From DASUPK01 sp963724665 (lineage in GTDB: Bacteria > Actinomycetota > Thermoleophilia > Solirubrobacterales > 70-9), in assembly GCA_963724665.1 (NCBI GenBank), contig CAVRVH010000012.1, positions 806,001 to 870,000 on the forward strand: 64,000 bases of DNA, given 5' to 3'. The notes beneath the pieces are model-generated. The model was not told the origin of the DNA. It saw nothing but the letters and a program-made list of their open reading frames with translations, and searched no databases. Below, in pieces: positions 1 through 10,610 of this stretch (positions within the stretch are counted from its first letter, which is position 1; each line of letters opens with the position of its first letter). The translations under genes were made by a program, and so were the position numbers.

Positions 1-1146
1 CTGCGCCTCGTCGTCGCCGGTGAGCGCCTCGTCGTACGCACGAGCGAGCCGGAGCGACGAGATCGTTGCCGCCTCGGACTCGACCGCCAGGTCGGCGAGC
101 ACGTTCTGCATCAGCGGCTGCTCGACCAGCACCTTGCCGAAGGTGACCCGGTGCGAGGCGTGGTTGATCGCCTGGGCGACCCCGGCCCGCATGCCCGTGG
201 CGCTTCCGGTCGCGCAGTCGAGCCGGGTGTGGTTGACCATCTCGATGATCGTCCGGACGCCGGCGCCCTCCTCGCCGACGAGGCGGGTCCAGGCCCCGTC
301 GAACTCGATCTCCGACGAGGCGTTGGAGCGGTTGCCCAGCTTGTCCTTCAATCGCTGCAGGCGGAAGCGGTTGAGCTCGCCATCCGGCAGGCGGCGCGGC
401 ATCAGGAAGCACGAGACACCGCCCTCGGCCTGCGCGAGCACGAGGAACGCATCGCACTGCGGCGCGGAGAAGAACCACTTGTGGCCGGTGATCTCGTACT
501 CGGCCCCGGGGCCGCCGCCGTTGATCGGCTTGCCGACCGTGGTGTTGGCGCGGACGTCAGAGCCGCCCTGCTTCTCGGTCATCCCCATGCCGAACAGCGA
601 GCCCTCCTTCTCGGAGGCGGCGATCTGGCGGGGGTCGTAGACGTCGGAGAGGATCCGCGGCTCCCACTCCTCGGCGAGCTCGGGCTGCTTGCGGAGCGCG
701 GGAACCACCGAGTAGGTCATGGAGATCGGGCAACCGACCCCGGCCTCGGCCTGGGAGAAGCACATGAAGGCGGCGGCGCGGGCGACGTGCGCGCCCGGCT
801 GCGGATCGCGCCAGGGCAGGGAATGGAGCTCGTGGGAGATGCCGAGCCGCATCAGCTCGTGCCACGAGGGATGGAACTCGGGGATGTCGACCCGGTTCCC
901 GTAGCGGTCGTGAGTTCGGAGCTTCGGCGGGTTCTCGTTGGCGAGCCTGCCGAGCTCGATCACGTCGCCGCGCCCGGCGATCTCGCCGACCTCGGAGATC
1001 TTGTCGGTGGCCCAGTCGGCGCCCTCGCGCCGGACAGCCTCCTTCATCACCTCATCCGACTCGAAGACGTTGTAGTCGACGAGCGGCGGGGGCTGGTTCT
1101 CGACTGTGTGGGTGCGTACACCGGTGCGCCTCTCGACCGTTGACAT
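1..1146 (-). CDS. AidB-like acyl-CoA dehydrogenase (C-terminal part outside window)
   Basis: An open frame of 382 codons runs leftward from the ATG at 1146 and leaves the window without a stop. The translation has the acyl-CoA dehydrogenase layout, and the flavin-binding middle segment GMGMTEKQGGSDVRANTT (about residues 186-203) is characteristic of the AidB/isovaleryl-CoA-like branch, as are HKWFFSAP and NRSNASSEIEF further on. These enzymes use FAD; AidB itself is an alkylation-response protein that binds DNA, so the substrate here is open. The ATG follows the stop codon of the upstream TetR gene with no base between (TAG then ATG), so the two are cotranscribed and probably share control by that repressor. 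The family is about 540 residues, so roughly 160 are missing off the edge. Confidence 0.88.
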   Translation of the reverse strand, partial: MSTVERRTGVRTHTVENQPPPLVDYNVFESDEVMKEAVRREGADWATDKISEVGEIAGRGDVIELGRLANENPPKLRTHDRYGNRVDIPEFHPSWHELMRLGISHELHSLPWRDPQPGAHVARAAAFMCFSQAEAGVGCPISMTYSVVPALRKQPELAEEWEPRILSDVYDPRQIAASEKEGSLFGMGMTEKQGGSDVRANTTVGKPINGGGPGAEYEITGHKWFFSAPQCDAFLVLAQAEGGVSCFLMPRRLPDGELNRFRLQRLKDKLGNRSNASSEIEFDGAWTRLVGEEGAGVRTIIEMVNHTRLDCATGSATGMRAGVAQAINHASHRVTFGKVLVEQPLMQNVLADLAVESEAATISSLRLARAYDEALTGDDEAQ

Positions 1147-1758
1147 CTAGTGCTCCTCTCCGATTGCGCGAATGCAGAAGTTGATCAGGGAGGCGATCAG
1201 CGCGTCGGGGTCGCCTCCGTTCGTTGTGGGGGACAGGGGGCCGATCATCGTCTCCCCGATCGCCCCGATCAGTGCGGCGGCGGTCGCGTCGACGTCCTGC
1301 TCGGGCAGATCGCCGGCGGCGATCCCCTCGGAGATGACGTCGGCCATCAGGTCCCGGTAGCTGTGGCGAAACTGCAGGCGCTCGGCCTCGACTGCCGGAT
1401 CCACCGGCTCCGCAAGCAGAGCCCAGGCAAGACGCTTGCCGCGGAGCGCCCTGCGGGCGAAGACCTCGATGCCGGCGGCGATTCGCTCGGGGGCGGGACC
1501 GCTGGTCTCGTGGATGGCTGCGCTCATCGCATCGACCTCATGCTGCGAGGCCTCCCGGAATACCTCGGCGAACAGATCGGACTTGGAGGGGAAGTGGCGG
1601 TAGACGGTGCCGACGGCCACTCCCGCTCGATCTGCCACGGCGGCGACCTGGGCGGCGACGTATCCACCCTCCGCAATCAACTCGCGGGCCGCGGTGACGA
1701 TTCGCTCTCGGGTCTCCGCCCGGCGCGCCTCGGTTCGCTCGGTGGTCCGATAGGCCAC
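1147..1758 (-). CDS. TetR/AcrR family transcriptional regulator
   Basis: This 203-residue protein has an N-terminal TetR helix-turn-helix at about residues 15-58, including AAVADRAGVAVGTVYRHFPS, followed by a divergent ligand-binding helical domain. TetR proteins repress nearby promoters until a small ligand binds. It is the first gene of a two-gene leftward unit with the AidB-like dehydrogenase, which starts directly at its stop codon. A perfect inverted repeat 7 bp upstream of its ATG is a likely operator, so autoregulation of the whole unit is inferred. The ligand is unknown; an acyl-CoA or a xenobiotic would fit the neighbour. Confidence 0.9.
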   Translation of the reverse strand: MAYRTTERTEARRAETRERIVTAARELIAEGGYVAAQVAAVADRAGVAVGTVYRHFPSKSDLFAEVFREASQHEVDAMSAAIHETSGPAPERIAAGIEVFARRALRGKRLAWALLAEPVDPAVEAERLQFRHSYRDLMADVISEGIAAGDLPEQDVDATAAALIGAIGETMIGPLSPTTNGGDPDALIASLINFCIRAIGEEH

Positions 1759-1764
1759 GGAAGA

Positions 1765-1782
1765 AGTGAATCACGATTCACT
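1765..1782. promoter_or_regulatory. Probable TetR operator palindrome
   Basis: AGTGAATC and GATTCACT form a perfect 8-bp inverted repeat separated by AC. It lies 7 bp upstream of the TetR start codon and just before the -35 box of the rightward cyclic-nucleotide-binding gene. The size and symmetry fit a TetR dimer site; the regulatory role is inferred. Confidence 0.65.
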
Positions 1783-1784
1783 CT

Positions 1785-1813
1785 TTGCGTCAACCCAGGG
1801 GCGTGAGTAGGAT
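1785..1813 (+). promoter_or_regulatory. Sigma-70-type promoter, probably leaderless
   Basis: TTGCGT and TAGGAT are separated by exactly 17 bp, and the -10 box ends 6 nt before the GTG at 1820. Transcription would begin at or next to the start codon, so the mRNA is probably leaderless. The TetR palindrome touches its upstream edge. Confidence 0.55.
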
Positions 1814-1819
1814 CGGCCC

Positions 1820-2227
1820 GTGGCGGACGTGGTGGAAACTCTCGGCGGCGTCCCCCTCTTCCAGGGGGTGAAGCCCAAGGAGCTCAAGAAGCTCGCGAAT
1901 CGCATGCAGGTGCGCGGCTTCGGCGAGGGGGAGACGATCACCACCGAGGGGAAGAGCGGGATCGGCTTCTTCGTGATCGAGGACGGCAACGCGACCGTCA
2001 GCATCGACGGCAAGATCGTCCGGACGCTCGGGCCGGGGGAGTACTTCGGCGAGATCGCGCTGATCGACAGCGGGCCACGCTCGGCGACGATCGTCGCGAC
2101 CACCGACCTGCGTTGTCAGGGGCTCACGGCCTGGGAGTTCCGGCCGTTCATCGAGGAGCACCCCGAGGTCGCCTGGCCGCTGCTCGAGACGCTGGCGTCG
2201 CGGCTGCGAGACGCCGAGAAGCGCTAG
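1820..2227 (+). CDS. Cyclic nucleotide-binding domain protein
   Basis: This 135-residue protein is essentially a single cNMP-binding (CAP effector) domain. FVIEDGNATVSIDGK is a beta-roll segment, and GEYFGEIALIDSGPRSATI (about residues 74-92) is the phosphate-binding cassette with its Glu and Arg. There is no C-terminal helix-turn-helix, so it is not a Crp-type regulator by itself; it could sense a cyclic nucleotide and act through a partner. The next locus, on the opposite strand, is a broken adenylate-cyclase gene, so a lost functional link is possible but unproven. The GTG start is set by the adjacent promoter. Confidence 0.82.
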   Translation: MADVVETLGGVPLFQGVKPKELKKLANRMQVRGFGEGETITTEGKSGIGFFVIEDGNATVSIDGKIVRTLGPGEYFGEIALIDSGPRSATIVATTDLRCQGLTAWEFRPFIEEHPEVAWPLLETLASRLRDAEKR

Positions 2228-5200
2228 TCGACCGGCAAGCGTCGCTCCGAGCCCCTCGAAGGTTCGCTTCGCCTGCTCGCGATCCTTGCCGCCGAGGAGC
2301 CAGCCGGTGCGGGCCGACTGGTACGGGCAGTCGAGCTCCTTAAACAGATCCAGGGACTCCCGCATCGTCGCTTCGTCGCCGGAGCGGATTCGCCTTCGCC
2401 CGCAGCAGGATGCCGATCCCATAGCGGTGCTCGCCGATGTGCTCCTCGGCGGCCAGCGATGGCTTCGTCCGCCTCCTCGCGCCCGAGGCGCGCGAACGCC
2501 TCGGCACGCCCGGCGAGGTACGGAGAGCGGAACCAGGTCGTCGAGATCTTTGACTCACGAAGCGGTCGGCCGCGCATTCGACCTCGCCCTGGTGGAGCTC
2601 GACGTCGGCGCGCATCACGATGACGCCGGCCTTGTTGCCAAGGGCGCCCTCACCGAGCTCGTCGGCGATCTCGAACCAGTCGCTCCAGTCGATCCTCTCC
2701 GCGCAGGCCCAGGATCGCTCCAGCGCAGGCGATCGAAGTGGCGAATGCGCCGAGCGGTGGACGCTCCGCGGCGACCCATGCCTCGCGAACATGGGTTGCC
2801 ATGTCGAGTGCCTGATCCCAACGGCCCAGGAAGAACGCGGGCAGCAGGCCGCGCTGCCAGGCCGAGTAGATGATTCCTCGGGAGAGGTCGAGATCGCGGG
2901 CCTCACGCGCGTAGCGCTCGGCCTGATGGAAGTCGCCCGTCTGCAGAAGGCACTCGATCATCATGTGGAGCGCGTCGCTGCGCTCGACGTCGAGGGTCGC
3001 GGTTCGCGGTGCGTCTCGGAGCAGCTCCAGCCGCTCCCTGGTGTGCTCGACAGCGTCCAGGTGGCGGCCCTGCTGCCAGTCGCTGGCGGTGACCGCATCG
3101 AGTGCGGACTGCAGGACGGCGAGATCGCCGGCTTCGCGAGCCAATTCGAGCCCGCCGAGGGCGGGAGCCTCCATCTCGAGCGTCTGGTCGCTCTTCCAGG
3201 CAATCCAGGCCTCATCGAGCAGGAGCCTCGCCTTAGTGACGGTGTCCTCATCCGTGACGAGGGCGCGACCGCGCTCAAGCAGCGGCTGGAGCTGGTCGGC
3301 GTCGGGGTTGCCGCTGATTCCGCTCATCCTGGTGGCGATCTCGACCGCTCTGGCGTATCCGCCGGCGGCGCGGGGATCACCGATGCGCTCGGCGCTCCGA
3401 CCGGCCTCGGTGTAGAGCCGCAGCGCGAAGTCCCCTCGCCAGCGGCGCAGAGCCACCTCGCCCGCGGCCGATCAGCCAGTCCACCTGCTCGGAGACCCTC
3501 CGAAAGCTCGGCCGCCTGCTCGTAGAGGGCCTGTCCTCGGGCCACGGCGCCGCGGCGCACGGCGCTCGCGGCCGCCTCGGCGAGGGCGGTGCAGGCGGCG
3601 TTCCGGCGCTCGGGCGTTCGGCTGGAGCTCGAATGCGTGATCGAGGTGGTATGCGACCAGCTCGGCCCGCTCGGCGAAGTGCTCGCGCGCCATCAGCGCC
3701 TCCGCCGCCCGGTCGTGCAGGCCGCGCCCGTTCGGCGCGTGGCAGCGAGCTGTAGGCGACGTCCTTGATCAGCTGATGGCGGAAGGCGTAGCTGCCGGCG
3801 TCCGAGGTGGTGCGCTCCTCGGCCAGCGCGCGGCGCCGCAGAGACCAGAGCAGGTCACCAGGATCCTGGCCGAGGAGGTCTCCAGCGGGCCCTGAGCGAA
3901 GGTATGCCCGAGCACCGCTGCGTACCTGGAGGGCGCGCTTCTCTTCGCGCGGAAGCAGGTCGATGCGAGCCGCGATCGCTGCCTGGACGGTGTCGGGCAG
4001 GCGCTCGGGGATCGCTTCCGCGTGCTCCTCCCGAATCGCCCGTGAGACCTCCTCGGTGAAGAATGGGTTGCCGCCCGCGGCGTCAGCGATCCGCCCGGCG
4101 ATAGGGCGTCGATCCTCGGGCAGGAGGAGCTCCGCGAGTCGGGTTGCGGAGGCGGCCGTCTAGCGGCAGGAGCTCGATCTGCGTGTTGATTGCGTGCGGA
4201 TCGTCCGAAGTCGGGCAGTCGCTCCGCCAGCTCGGGCCGGCAGGTACAGAGGATGATCACCGGAGCCTGGGAGAGGCCGAAGGCGGCCTCCTCGAGCAGG
4301 TTCAGGGTGCCCTCGTCGGCCCAGTGGGCGTCGTCCACGCCGATCGCAAGGGGCCGGTCGGCCGCCAGCAGCGCGACGAAGCGGCGCCATGCCCGCTTCA
4401 GCTCGTCCTCGGCATCGGTCCCCTCTTCGGCGCCCCGCATCGCCACGACGAGCGCGGCCGCCAGCTCGGCGGCGTCGTCCGCGCCGACCTCGGTGAGGAG
4501 TCCCTGCAACGCCGGCTCGACCTGGTCGGCCCGGGCGTCCGCCGACATGCCCGCAGCGTCGTGCAGGATCTCGCCGAGGGCCCAGAAGGCGATGCCGTGT
4601 CCATAGGGCGGGCTCCGGCCGACCACCGTCCGCCAGCCTTCCTCTCGCAGCTCGGCGAAGACCTCGGCGGCGAGCCGGGTCTTGCCGATGCCCGCCTCCC
4701 CGATCACCGTGACCAGCTGGGGGACCCTCTCGCGCGCGGCGCGGCGGGCGATCAGGCGGAGCATGTCGAGGTCGTCCTCGCGCCCGACCAGCGGGACCTC
4801 TGAGAGCTCGTCCTCCTCGCAGACTGCGACCGCCCGGAAGGCGGGCAACGGTTCCATTCCCTTGGCGTCGACATGTCCGTCGCGCTCGAGCTGGGCGCGG
4901 CGGCAGGCGCGGGCGGTCCGCTCTCCAACCAGAACCTCGCCCGGGGAGGCGGCCTGCTGGAGCCGAGCCGCGGCGTTCACCGCCTCGCCGGTGACGCGCA
5001 GGTCACCGCTCTCAGGGACGGCGAGCACCTCGCCGGTCTCGATCCCGACGCGAACCGAGAGGTTGCCGTCGATCGCCGAGACCTTTTCCAGGACCGTCAG
5101 CGCCGCGGCAATGGCCCGATCCGGGTCGTCGCCGTGGGCGACGGGCGCGCCGAAGACGGCCATCACGGCGTCGCCGATGTACTTCTCGACGGTCCCTCCG

Positions 5201-5352
5201 TGCTGTTCGAGCGCCGATCGGGCGGCGTCGAAGAAGGGCTCGAGGCGGCCTCGCAGATCCTCGGGATCGAGCTCGGTGGCAAGCTCGGTCGAGCCGACCA
5301 GATCGGCGAACAACATCGTCGCGATCTTTCGCTCTCCTCCCAAGCTGCTCAT
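2228..5352 (-). pseudogene. Frameshifted adenylate/guanylate cyclase-AAA ATPase-TPR regulator
   Basis: Reading leftward from ATG 5352, the first 380 or so codons are intact: a class III nucleotide cyclase domain (MLFADLVGSTELA, YIGDAVMAVFGAP) followed by an AAA/NB-ARC-like ATPase (Walker A VIGEAGIGKTRLA, Walker B IGVDDAHWAD). From about 4200 downward, homologous sequence continues but hops among all three frames, for example GRIADAAGGNPFFTEEVSRA, then AAVLGHTFAQGPLE, then SYAFRHQLIKDVAYSSLPRA, then a TPR-like region. I count about eleven frame changes down to about 2390, without clear nonsense substitutions. Intact relatives are long signalling proteins of 1000 or more residues. Both neighbours are intact, so local decay is more likely than poor sequence, though reads should be checked. 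Confidence 0.85.
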
Positions 5353-5410
5353 CTGACCAAGATAACGGCGCTCGCCGTCATCGGGATTGGCATAGCATCG
5401 CCCGCCCGGG

Positions 5411-6621
5411 ATGGCGAAAATCAAGGTGAAAAACCCCGTCGTTGAGCTCGACGGCGACGAGATGACCCGGATCATCTGGTCCTTCATCAAGGAGCAGCTG
5501 ATCCTTCCCTATCTCGATGTCGAGCTCCTCTACTTCGACCTCGGGATCGAGAAGCGCGAGGAGACGAAGGACCAGATCACCGTCGACGCCGCCAACGCGA
5601 TCAAGGAGCACGGCGTCGGGGTCAAGTGCGCGACGATCACACCGGATGAGGCTCGGGTCGAGGAGTTCGGCCTGTCGGAGATGTACCGCTCGCCCAACGG
5701 AACGATCCGGAACATCCTCGGCGGCGTGATCTTCCGTGAGCCGATCGTGATCTCGAACGTGCCGCGCCTGGTGCCCGGCTGGACGAAACCGATCGTGATC
5801 GGCCGCCACGCCTTCGGCGACCAGTACCGGGCCACCGACCTGGTGGTGCCGGGGGAGGGGAAGCTGACCCTGACCTACGCGCCGAAGGACGGAGGCGAGC
5901 CGATGGAGCTCGACGTCTACGACTTCCCCGGCGGCGGGGTGGCGCTTGCGATGTACAACCTCGACGACTCGATCCGGGACTTCGCTCGGGCCTCGATGCG
6001 CTACGGCCTCGACCGGGGCTTCCCGGTCTACCTGTCGACCAAGAACACGATCCTGAAGCGCTACGACGGCCGCTTCAAGGACATCTTCCAGGAGGTCTAC
6101 GACTCGGAGTTCAAGGAGGAGTTCGAGAAGAACGACCTCACCTATGAGCACCGGCTGATCGACGACATGGTCGCGGCGGCGCTGAAGTGGGAGGGCGGCT
6201 ACGTCTGGGCGTGCAAGAACTACGACGGCGATGTGCAGTCGGACACCGTCGCCCAGGGATTCGGCTCGCTCGGCCTGATGACGAGCGTGCTGATGACCGC
6301 CGACGGCATGACCGTGGAGGCCGAGGCGGCCCACGGCACCGTCACCCGCCACTTCCGGCAGCACCAGCAGGGCAATCCCACCTCGACCAACCCGATCGCC
6401 TCGATCTTCGCCTGGACGCGCGGCCTCGCCGCCCGCGGCCGGATGGACGAGACGCCCGAGGTCATCGACTTTGCGGAGACCCTCGAGCGCGTATGCATCG
6501 AGACGGTCGAGTCCGGGAAGATGACGAAGGACCTCGCCCTGCTGATCGGCCCGGACCAGGAGTTCCAGACCACGCAGGAGTTCCTCGGCTCCATCGACGA
6601 AAACCTGACCAAGGAGATGAA

Positions 6622-6625
<4 letters not shown>
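5411..6625 (+). CDS. icd: NADP-dependent isocitrate dehydrogenase
   Basis: This 404-residue protein belongs to the dimeric, eukaryote-like NADP isocitrate dehydrogenase branch. It has the opening ELDGDEMTRIIW, the substrate segment YRSPNGTIRNILGG (about residues 96-109), and AEAAHGTVTRH near the coenzyme site. It oxidatively decarboxylates isocitrate to 2-oxoglutarate in the TCA cycle and supplies NADPH. Length is normal for the branch. The malate dehydrogenase gene overlaps its end by four bases (TTGA), so the two TCA steps are translated from one message. It is divergent from the cyclase pseudogene across a 58-bp gap that must hold its promoter. Confidence 0.96.
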
Positions 6626-7605
<980 letters not shown>

Positions 7606-7621
7606 ACATGGAGGAGGATCG

Positions 7622-9238
7622 GTGAGCCGGCATCGGCTCAGTGGGGCGCTGGCGGCAGGCCTCGGCCTGCTCGCCATGTCGGCTTCTGCGGCCCTTGCGG
7701 CCGAAGGCGACCTCGACAACTCGTTCAGCAGCGACGGCAGGCTCGTGTTCAACGTCGACAACGGCCGCGGCGAGGGCGTCGCGGTCGACTCGAAGGGCCG
7801 GATCGTCGAGGCGGGGAACATCGACCCGCCGGGCGCGGATACCAGCGACATCGCGGTGGCCCGCTTTCTCCCAGACGGCTCGGCGGACCCGAGCTTCTCC
7901 GGAGACGGGCTGGCGACCGTCAACGCCGGCGGCGGGACGAATATCGACGTGGCAAGCGCTGTTTCGATCGACCAGCAGGGCCGCATCGTGGTCGCCGGGG
8001 AGGTCCTCCTGGGTGGCGACTCGAACGTCGTGATCGCCCGCTTCACCGACTCGGGCGCTCCGGATCCCAGCTTCGCCGGTGGCAGCGGCGTCTTCACACA
8101 GGACCTCGGGAGCAACGACTTCCTCGATGCGCTCGCCATCGACTCATCGGGCCGCCCCGTGGCCGCCGGCGCGATCGGACCCCCCGGTTCGCGGAACTTC
8201 CTGGTCCTCCGGCTGACTGCGGCCGGAGTCCTCGACCCGGGCTTCGGGGGCGGCGACGGCTGGGATCAGCTCAACGTCAACTCGGTCGCCAGCAACGACG
8301 TCGGCCACGGCGTCGCGATCGACAGCCAGGGCAGGGTGATCGTCGCCGGCGTCACCGAGCTCGCTGGAGGAGACCAGAACTTCGCTGCGGCCCGGTTCAC
8401 CTCGGCGGGCCAGCTGGACACGTCGTTCAGCAATGACCTTCCCACCCCGGGGCGAATCATCTCCCAGCTCGCGTCGCAGACCGGCAGCGCCGTCGACGAC
8501 GCCGCCCAGGACGTGATCGTCAACGCTCTGGATGGCGTCGTCATGGCCGGCTACGCGCAGAGGACCGGGGCCGACTATGAGTTCGCGCTCCAGCAGCTCC
8601 GCAATGACGGTTCGCCCGACATCACCTTCGGTTCGAGCTCGGTGGCCTACGCCGGCTTCGGCGCCGACTCCGACACGGCCGAGGGGCTCGTCCGCGACGA
8701 CAACGGGAACATCGTGGTCGCCGGAACGTCTTCGCCCGGAGCCAATCAGGACGAGTTCGCCCTCGCCCGCTTCACGCCGACCGGCCAGCTCGATCCGACG
8801 TTCGCCGGAGGGGGGATCACCAGGGCGGACATCGGTCCTCTCGGGGACACGGCGCAGGACGTTGCCCTCGACCCGGTCAGCAAGCGGATCGTCGTCGGCG
8901 GCTACGACGGACCGCAGGCCGGCGCCGACTGGGCTCTTGCCCGCTACGAGGGCGTTCCGCGCTGCGCCGGCAAGGTTCCGACGATCGCAGGAACGCCGGG
9001 CTCCGACAGGATGGTCGGCACCAAGGGCAAGGACGTGATGCTGGCCGAGGGCGGCAACGACCGCATCAAGGGCCTGGCCGGCAAGGACACGCTCTGCGGC
9101 AACCTCGGCTTCGACACGCTCAAGGGCGGCAAGGGGAACGACCGCCTCTTCGGCAACGGCGGCAAGGACCAGTTGATCGGAGGCCCTGGCAAGGACAGGC
9201 TCCACGGCGGCCCGGGCAAGGACCGCGTCCGGCAATAG
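7622..9238 (+). CDS. Exported beta-propeller protein with C-terminal RTX-like repeats
   Basis: A GTG preceded by GGAGGAGG starts a 538-residue protein with a signal peptide ending near AALAAEG. Residues about 25-440 are delta-60 type repeats (units such as VAVDSKGRIVEAGN followed by VARFLPDGSADPSFSGDG), predicted to form a beta-propeller. Residues about 455-538 are RTX-like glycine/aspartate nonapeptides (GGNDRIKGL, GNDRLFGNG, GKDRLHGGP), which bind calcium in related proteins. Many RTX units carry Lys where a calcium-binding Asn or Asp would be expected, so calcium binding may be weak. It follows mdh by 16 bp but has no obvious metabolic link. It probably acts at the cell surface or outside. 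Confidence 0.85.
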   Translation: MSRHRLSGALAAGLGLLAMSASAALAAEGDLDNSFSSDGRLVFNVDNGRGEGVAVDSKGRIVEAGNIDPPGADTSDIAVARFLPDGSADPSFSGDGLATVNAGGGTNIDVASAVSIDQQGRIVVAGEVLLGGDSNVVIARFTDSGAPDPSFAGGSGVFTQDLGSNDFLDALAIDSSGRPVAAGAIGPPGSRNFLVLRLTAAGVLDPGFGGGDGWDQLNVNSVASNDVGHGVAIDSQGRVIVAGVTELAGGDQNFAAARFTSAGQLDTSFSNDLPTPGRIISQLASQTGSAVDDAAQDVIVNALDGVVMAGYAQRTGADYEFALQQLRNDGSPDITFGSSSVAYAGFGADSDTAEGLVRDDNGNIVVAGTSSPGANQDEFALARFTPTGQLDPTFAGGGITRADIGPLGDTAQDVALDPVSKRIVVGGYDGPQAGADWALARYEGVPRCAGKVPTIAGTPGSDRMVGTKGKDVMLAEGGNDRIKGLAGKDTLCGNLGFDTLKGGKGNDRLFGNGGKDQLIGGPGKDRLHGGPGKDRVRQ

Positions 9239-9583
9239 CTAGCCCGGGTGGTAGCCCGTGCCCTTGCGACGAACGCGGCCTTCCTTCTCGAGATCCGGCA
9301 GCACCCGGTAGAGATAGTTCGGGTGGTTGAGCTTCATCTTCTTGCCGAGCTCGGAGACCTTGATGCCCGGGTTATCGCTGATGATCTTCACGGCCTGGTC
9401 GGCGCGAGTGCTGCCGCGGCGGCGTCTGCGACCGGTGCTGCGGGGGCGACCCGGCCCGCGCCGGGCGCTCTTCCCGAGCCCCGCGAGCGCAGCCTCCACC
9501 TGCTTGCGTTCGTCATTGAGCTCTCGCAGCCGGCGCTCGAGCAGCGTCCTTGCTTGATCGACTGTGTTCGAAACTCTTGGCAT
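9239..9583 (-). CDS. Winged-helix DNA-binding protein with AT-hook-like linker
   Basis: This 114-residue basic protein has three parts. An N-terminal helix rich in charged residues (about 5-37) could be a coiled coil. A linker RRGPGRPRSTGRRRRRGS (about 41-58) contains the GRPR core of an AT-hook. A C-terminal winged-helix-like segment includes IKVSELGKKMKLNHPNYLYR. DNA binding is therefore likely. It lies head to head with the hydroxyacid dehydrogenase gene across a 64-bp gap with small palindromes, and tail to tail with the RTX-like gene with no base between stops. It may be a nucleoid-associated protein or a local regulator. Confidence 0.75.
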   Translation of the reverse strand: MPRVSNTVDQARTLLERRLRELNDERKQVEAALAGLGKSARRGPGRPRSTGRRRRRGSTRADQAVKIISDNPGIKVSELGKKMKLNHPNYLYRVLPDLEKEGRVRRKGTGYHPG

Positions 9584-9647
9584 GTACCCGGTTCCTCTCG
9601 TTCACCAAATGACAGTTACATCACCGTAACGGTTAGTTTCAATTGAT
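9584..9647. promoter_or_regulatory. Divergent promoter region with overlapping palindromes
   Basis: Between the winged-helix gene and the dehydrogenase lies GTTAC-ATCACC-GTAAC (9615-9630) overlapping ACCGT-A-ACGGT (9623-9633). A possible rightward promoter is TGACAG, 18 bp, TAGTTT, ending 8 nt before the ATG at 9648. The palindromes fall in that spacer, a typical operator position; binding by the divergent winged-helix protein is a guess. Confidence 0.45.
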
Positions 9648-10610
9648 ATGAAAGCTGATCGCCAGCTCGTAGTGGTAGCGCGGGTGCTGCTGCCGGCGGG
9701 CCTGGAGCGAATCCGCGAGCGATACGAGATCCGGGAGGGAGGCCTCGACGCTACCCGCGACGACCTTCTGACGATGGTCCGAGGGGCCAGTGCGATCGTC
9801 CCGGACCCGAGCATCCTGATTGACGCGGAAGTCCTCGAGGCCGCGGGCGATCGACTCAAGGTGATCGCCAACTTCGCAGTGGGCTACGACAACATCGACC
9901 TCGACGCATGCCGGGAACGCGGGATCGTCGTGACCAATACCCCGGACGTGCTCACCGAGGCGACCGCGGAGCTGGCCATGGCGCTCACCTTCGCCGCGGC
10001 TCGCCGGATGAGCGATGCCGAGCGCGACCTGCGAGCCGGGGGCTGGGGCGGCTGGGATCCGGCCGCCGATCTCGGCATCGAGATCGCGGGCGCCACGGTG
10101 GGCGTCGTCGGCCTGGGCCGGATCGGCACCCGCTACGCGCAGCTCGCTCACGGGATCGGTGCGGAGATTCTCTATACCAGCCAGTCGCCGAAGCCCGAGG
10201 CCGAGACGGAGCTGGGCGCCAAGAGGAGGGATCTCAGTGAGCTGCTCGAGGTCTCCGACGTGGTGAGCATCCACGCTCCCTCGACGCCCGAGACGCGGGG
10301 ACTGATCGGCGCCGCCGAGCTGGAGCTGATCGGACCGCAGGGTGTGCTGGTCAACACGTCGCGCGGTCCGCTGGTCGACTCGGAGGCGGTTGCCGCCGCG
10401 CTCCAGAAGGGCACGCTCGGCGCAGCCGGACTCGACGTCTACGAGAACGAGCCGGAGGTCTCGCCGCGCCTATTGGATGCGCCGCGCGCGGTCCTGCTGC
10501 CACACATCGGCTCCGCCACCGTCCGCGCGCGCGACGGGATGGCGACCAAGGTCGCCGACAACGTGATCGCGGTGCTCGAGGGCGAGGAGCCGCCGTCCAG
10601 GGTCGTCTAG
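9648..10610 (+). CDS. D-2-hydroxyacid dehydrogenase (glyoxylate/hydroxypyruvate reductase type)
   Basis: This 320-residue enzyme has the two-domain D-isomer-specific dehydrogenase fold. VGVVGLGRIGTRYAQLAHGI (about residues 149-168) is the NAD(P)-binding Rossmann motif, LVNTSRGPLVDSEAV carries the conserved substrate/cofactor loop, and LLPHIGSAT holds the catalytic histidine. The early segment ANFAVGYDNIDLDACRERGI is also typical. Family members reduce glyoxylate or hydroxypyruvate to glycolate or D-glycerate; the exact substrate cannot be read from sequence. Its last four bases overlap the convergent SnoaL-like gene. Confidence 0.92.
   Translation: MKADRQLVVVARVLLPAGLERIRERYEIREGGLDATRDDLLTMVRGASAIVPDPSILIDAEVLEAAGDRLKVIANFAVGYDNIDLDACRERGIVVTNTPDVLTEATAELAMALTFAAARRMSDAERDLRAGGWGGWDPAADLGIEIAGATVGVVGLGRIGTRYAQLAHGIGAEILYTSQSPKPEAETELGAKRRDLSELLEVSDVVSIHAPSTPETRGLIGAAELELIGPQGVLVNTSRGPLVDSEAVAAALQKGTLGAAGLDVYENEPEVSPRLLDAPRAVLLPHIGSATVRARDGMATKVADNVIAVLEGEEPPSRVV

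Noticed and set aside
5353..5490. Extended N terminus of the cyclase pseudogene (start at 5490)
   Set aside because: It would overlap the start of icd on the other strand, and the homologous protein begins at the ATG at 5352.
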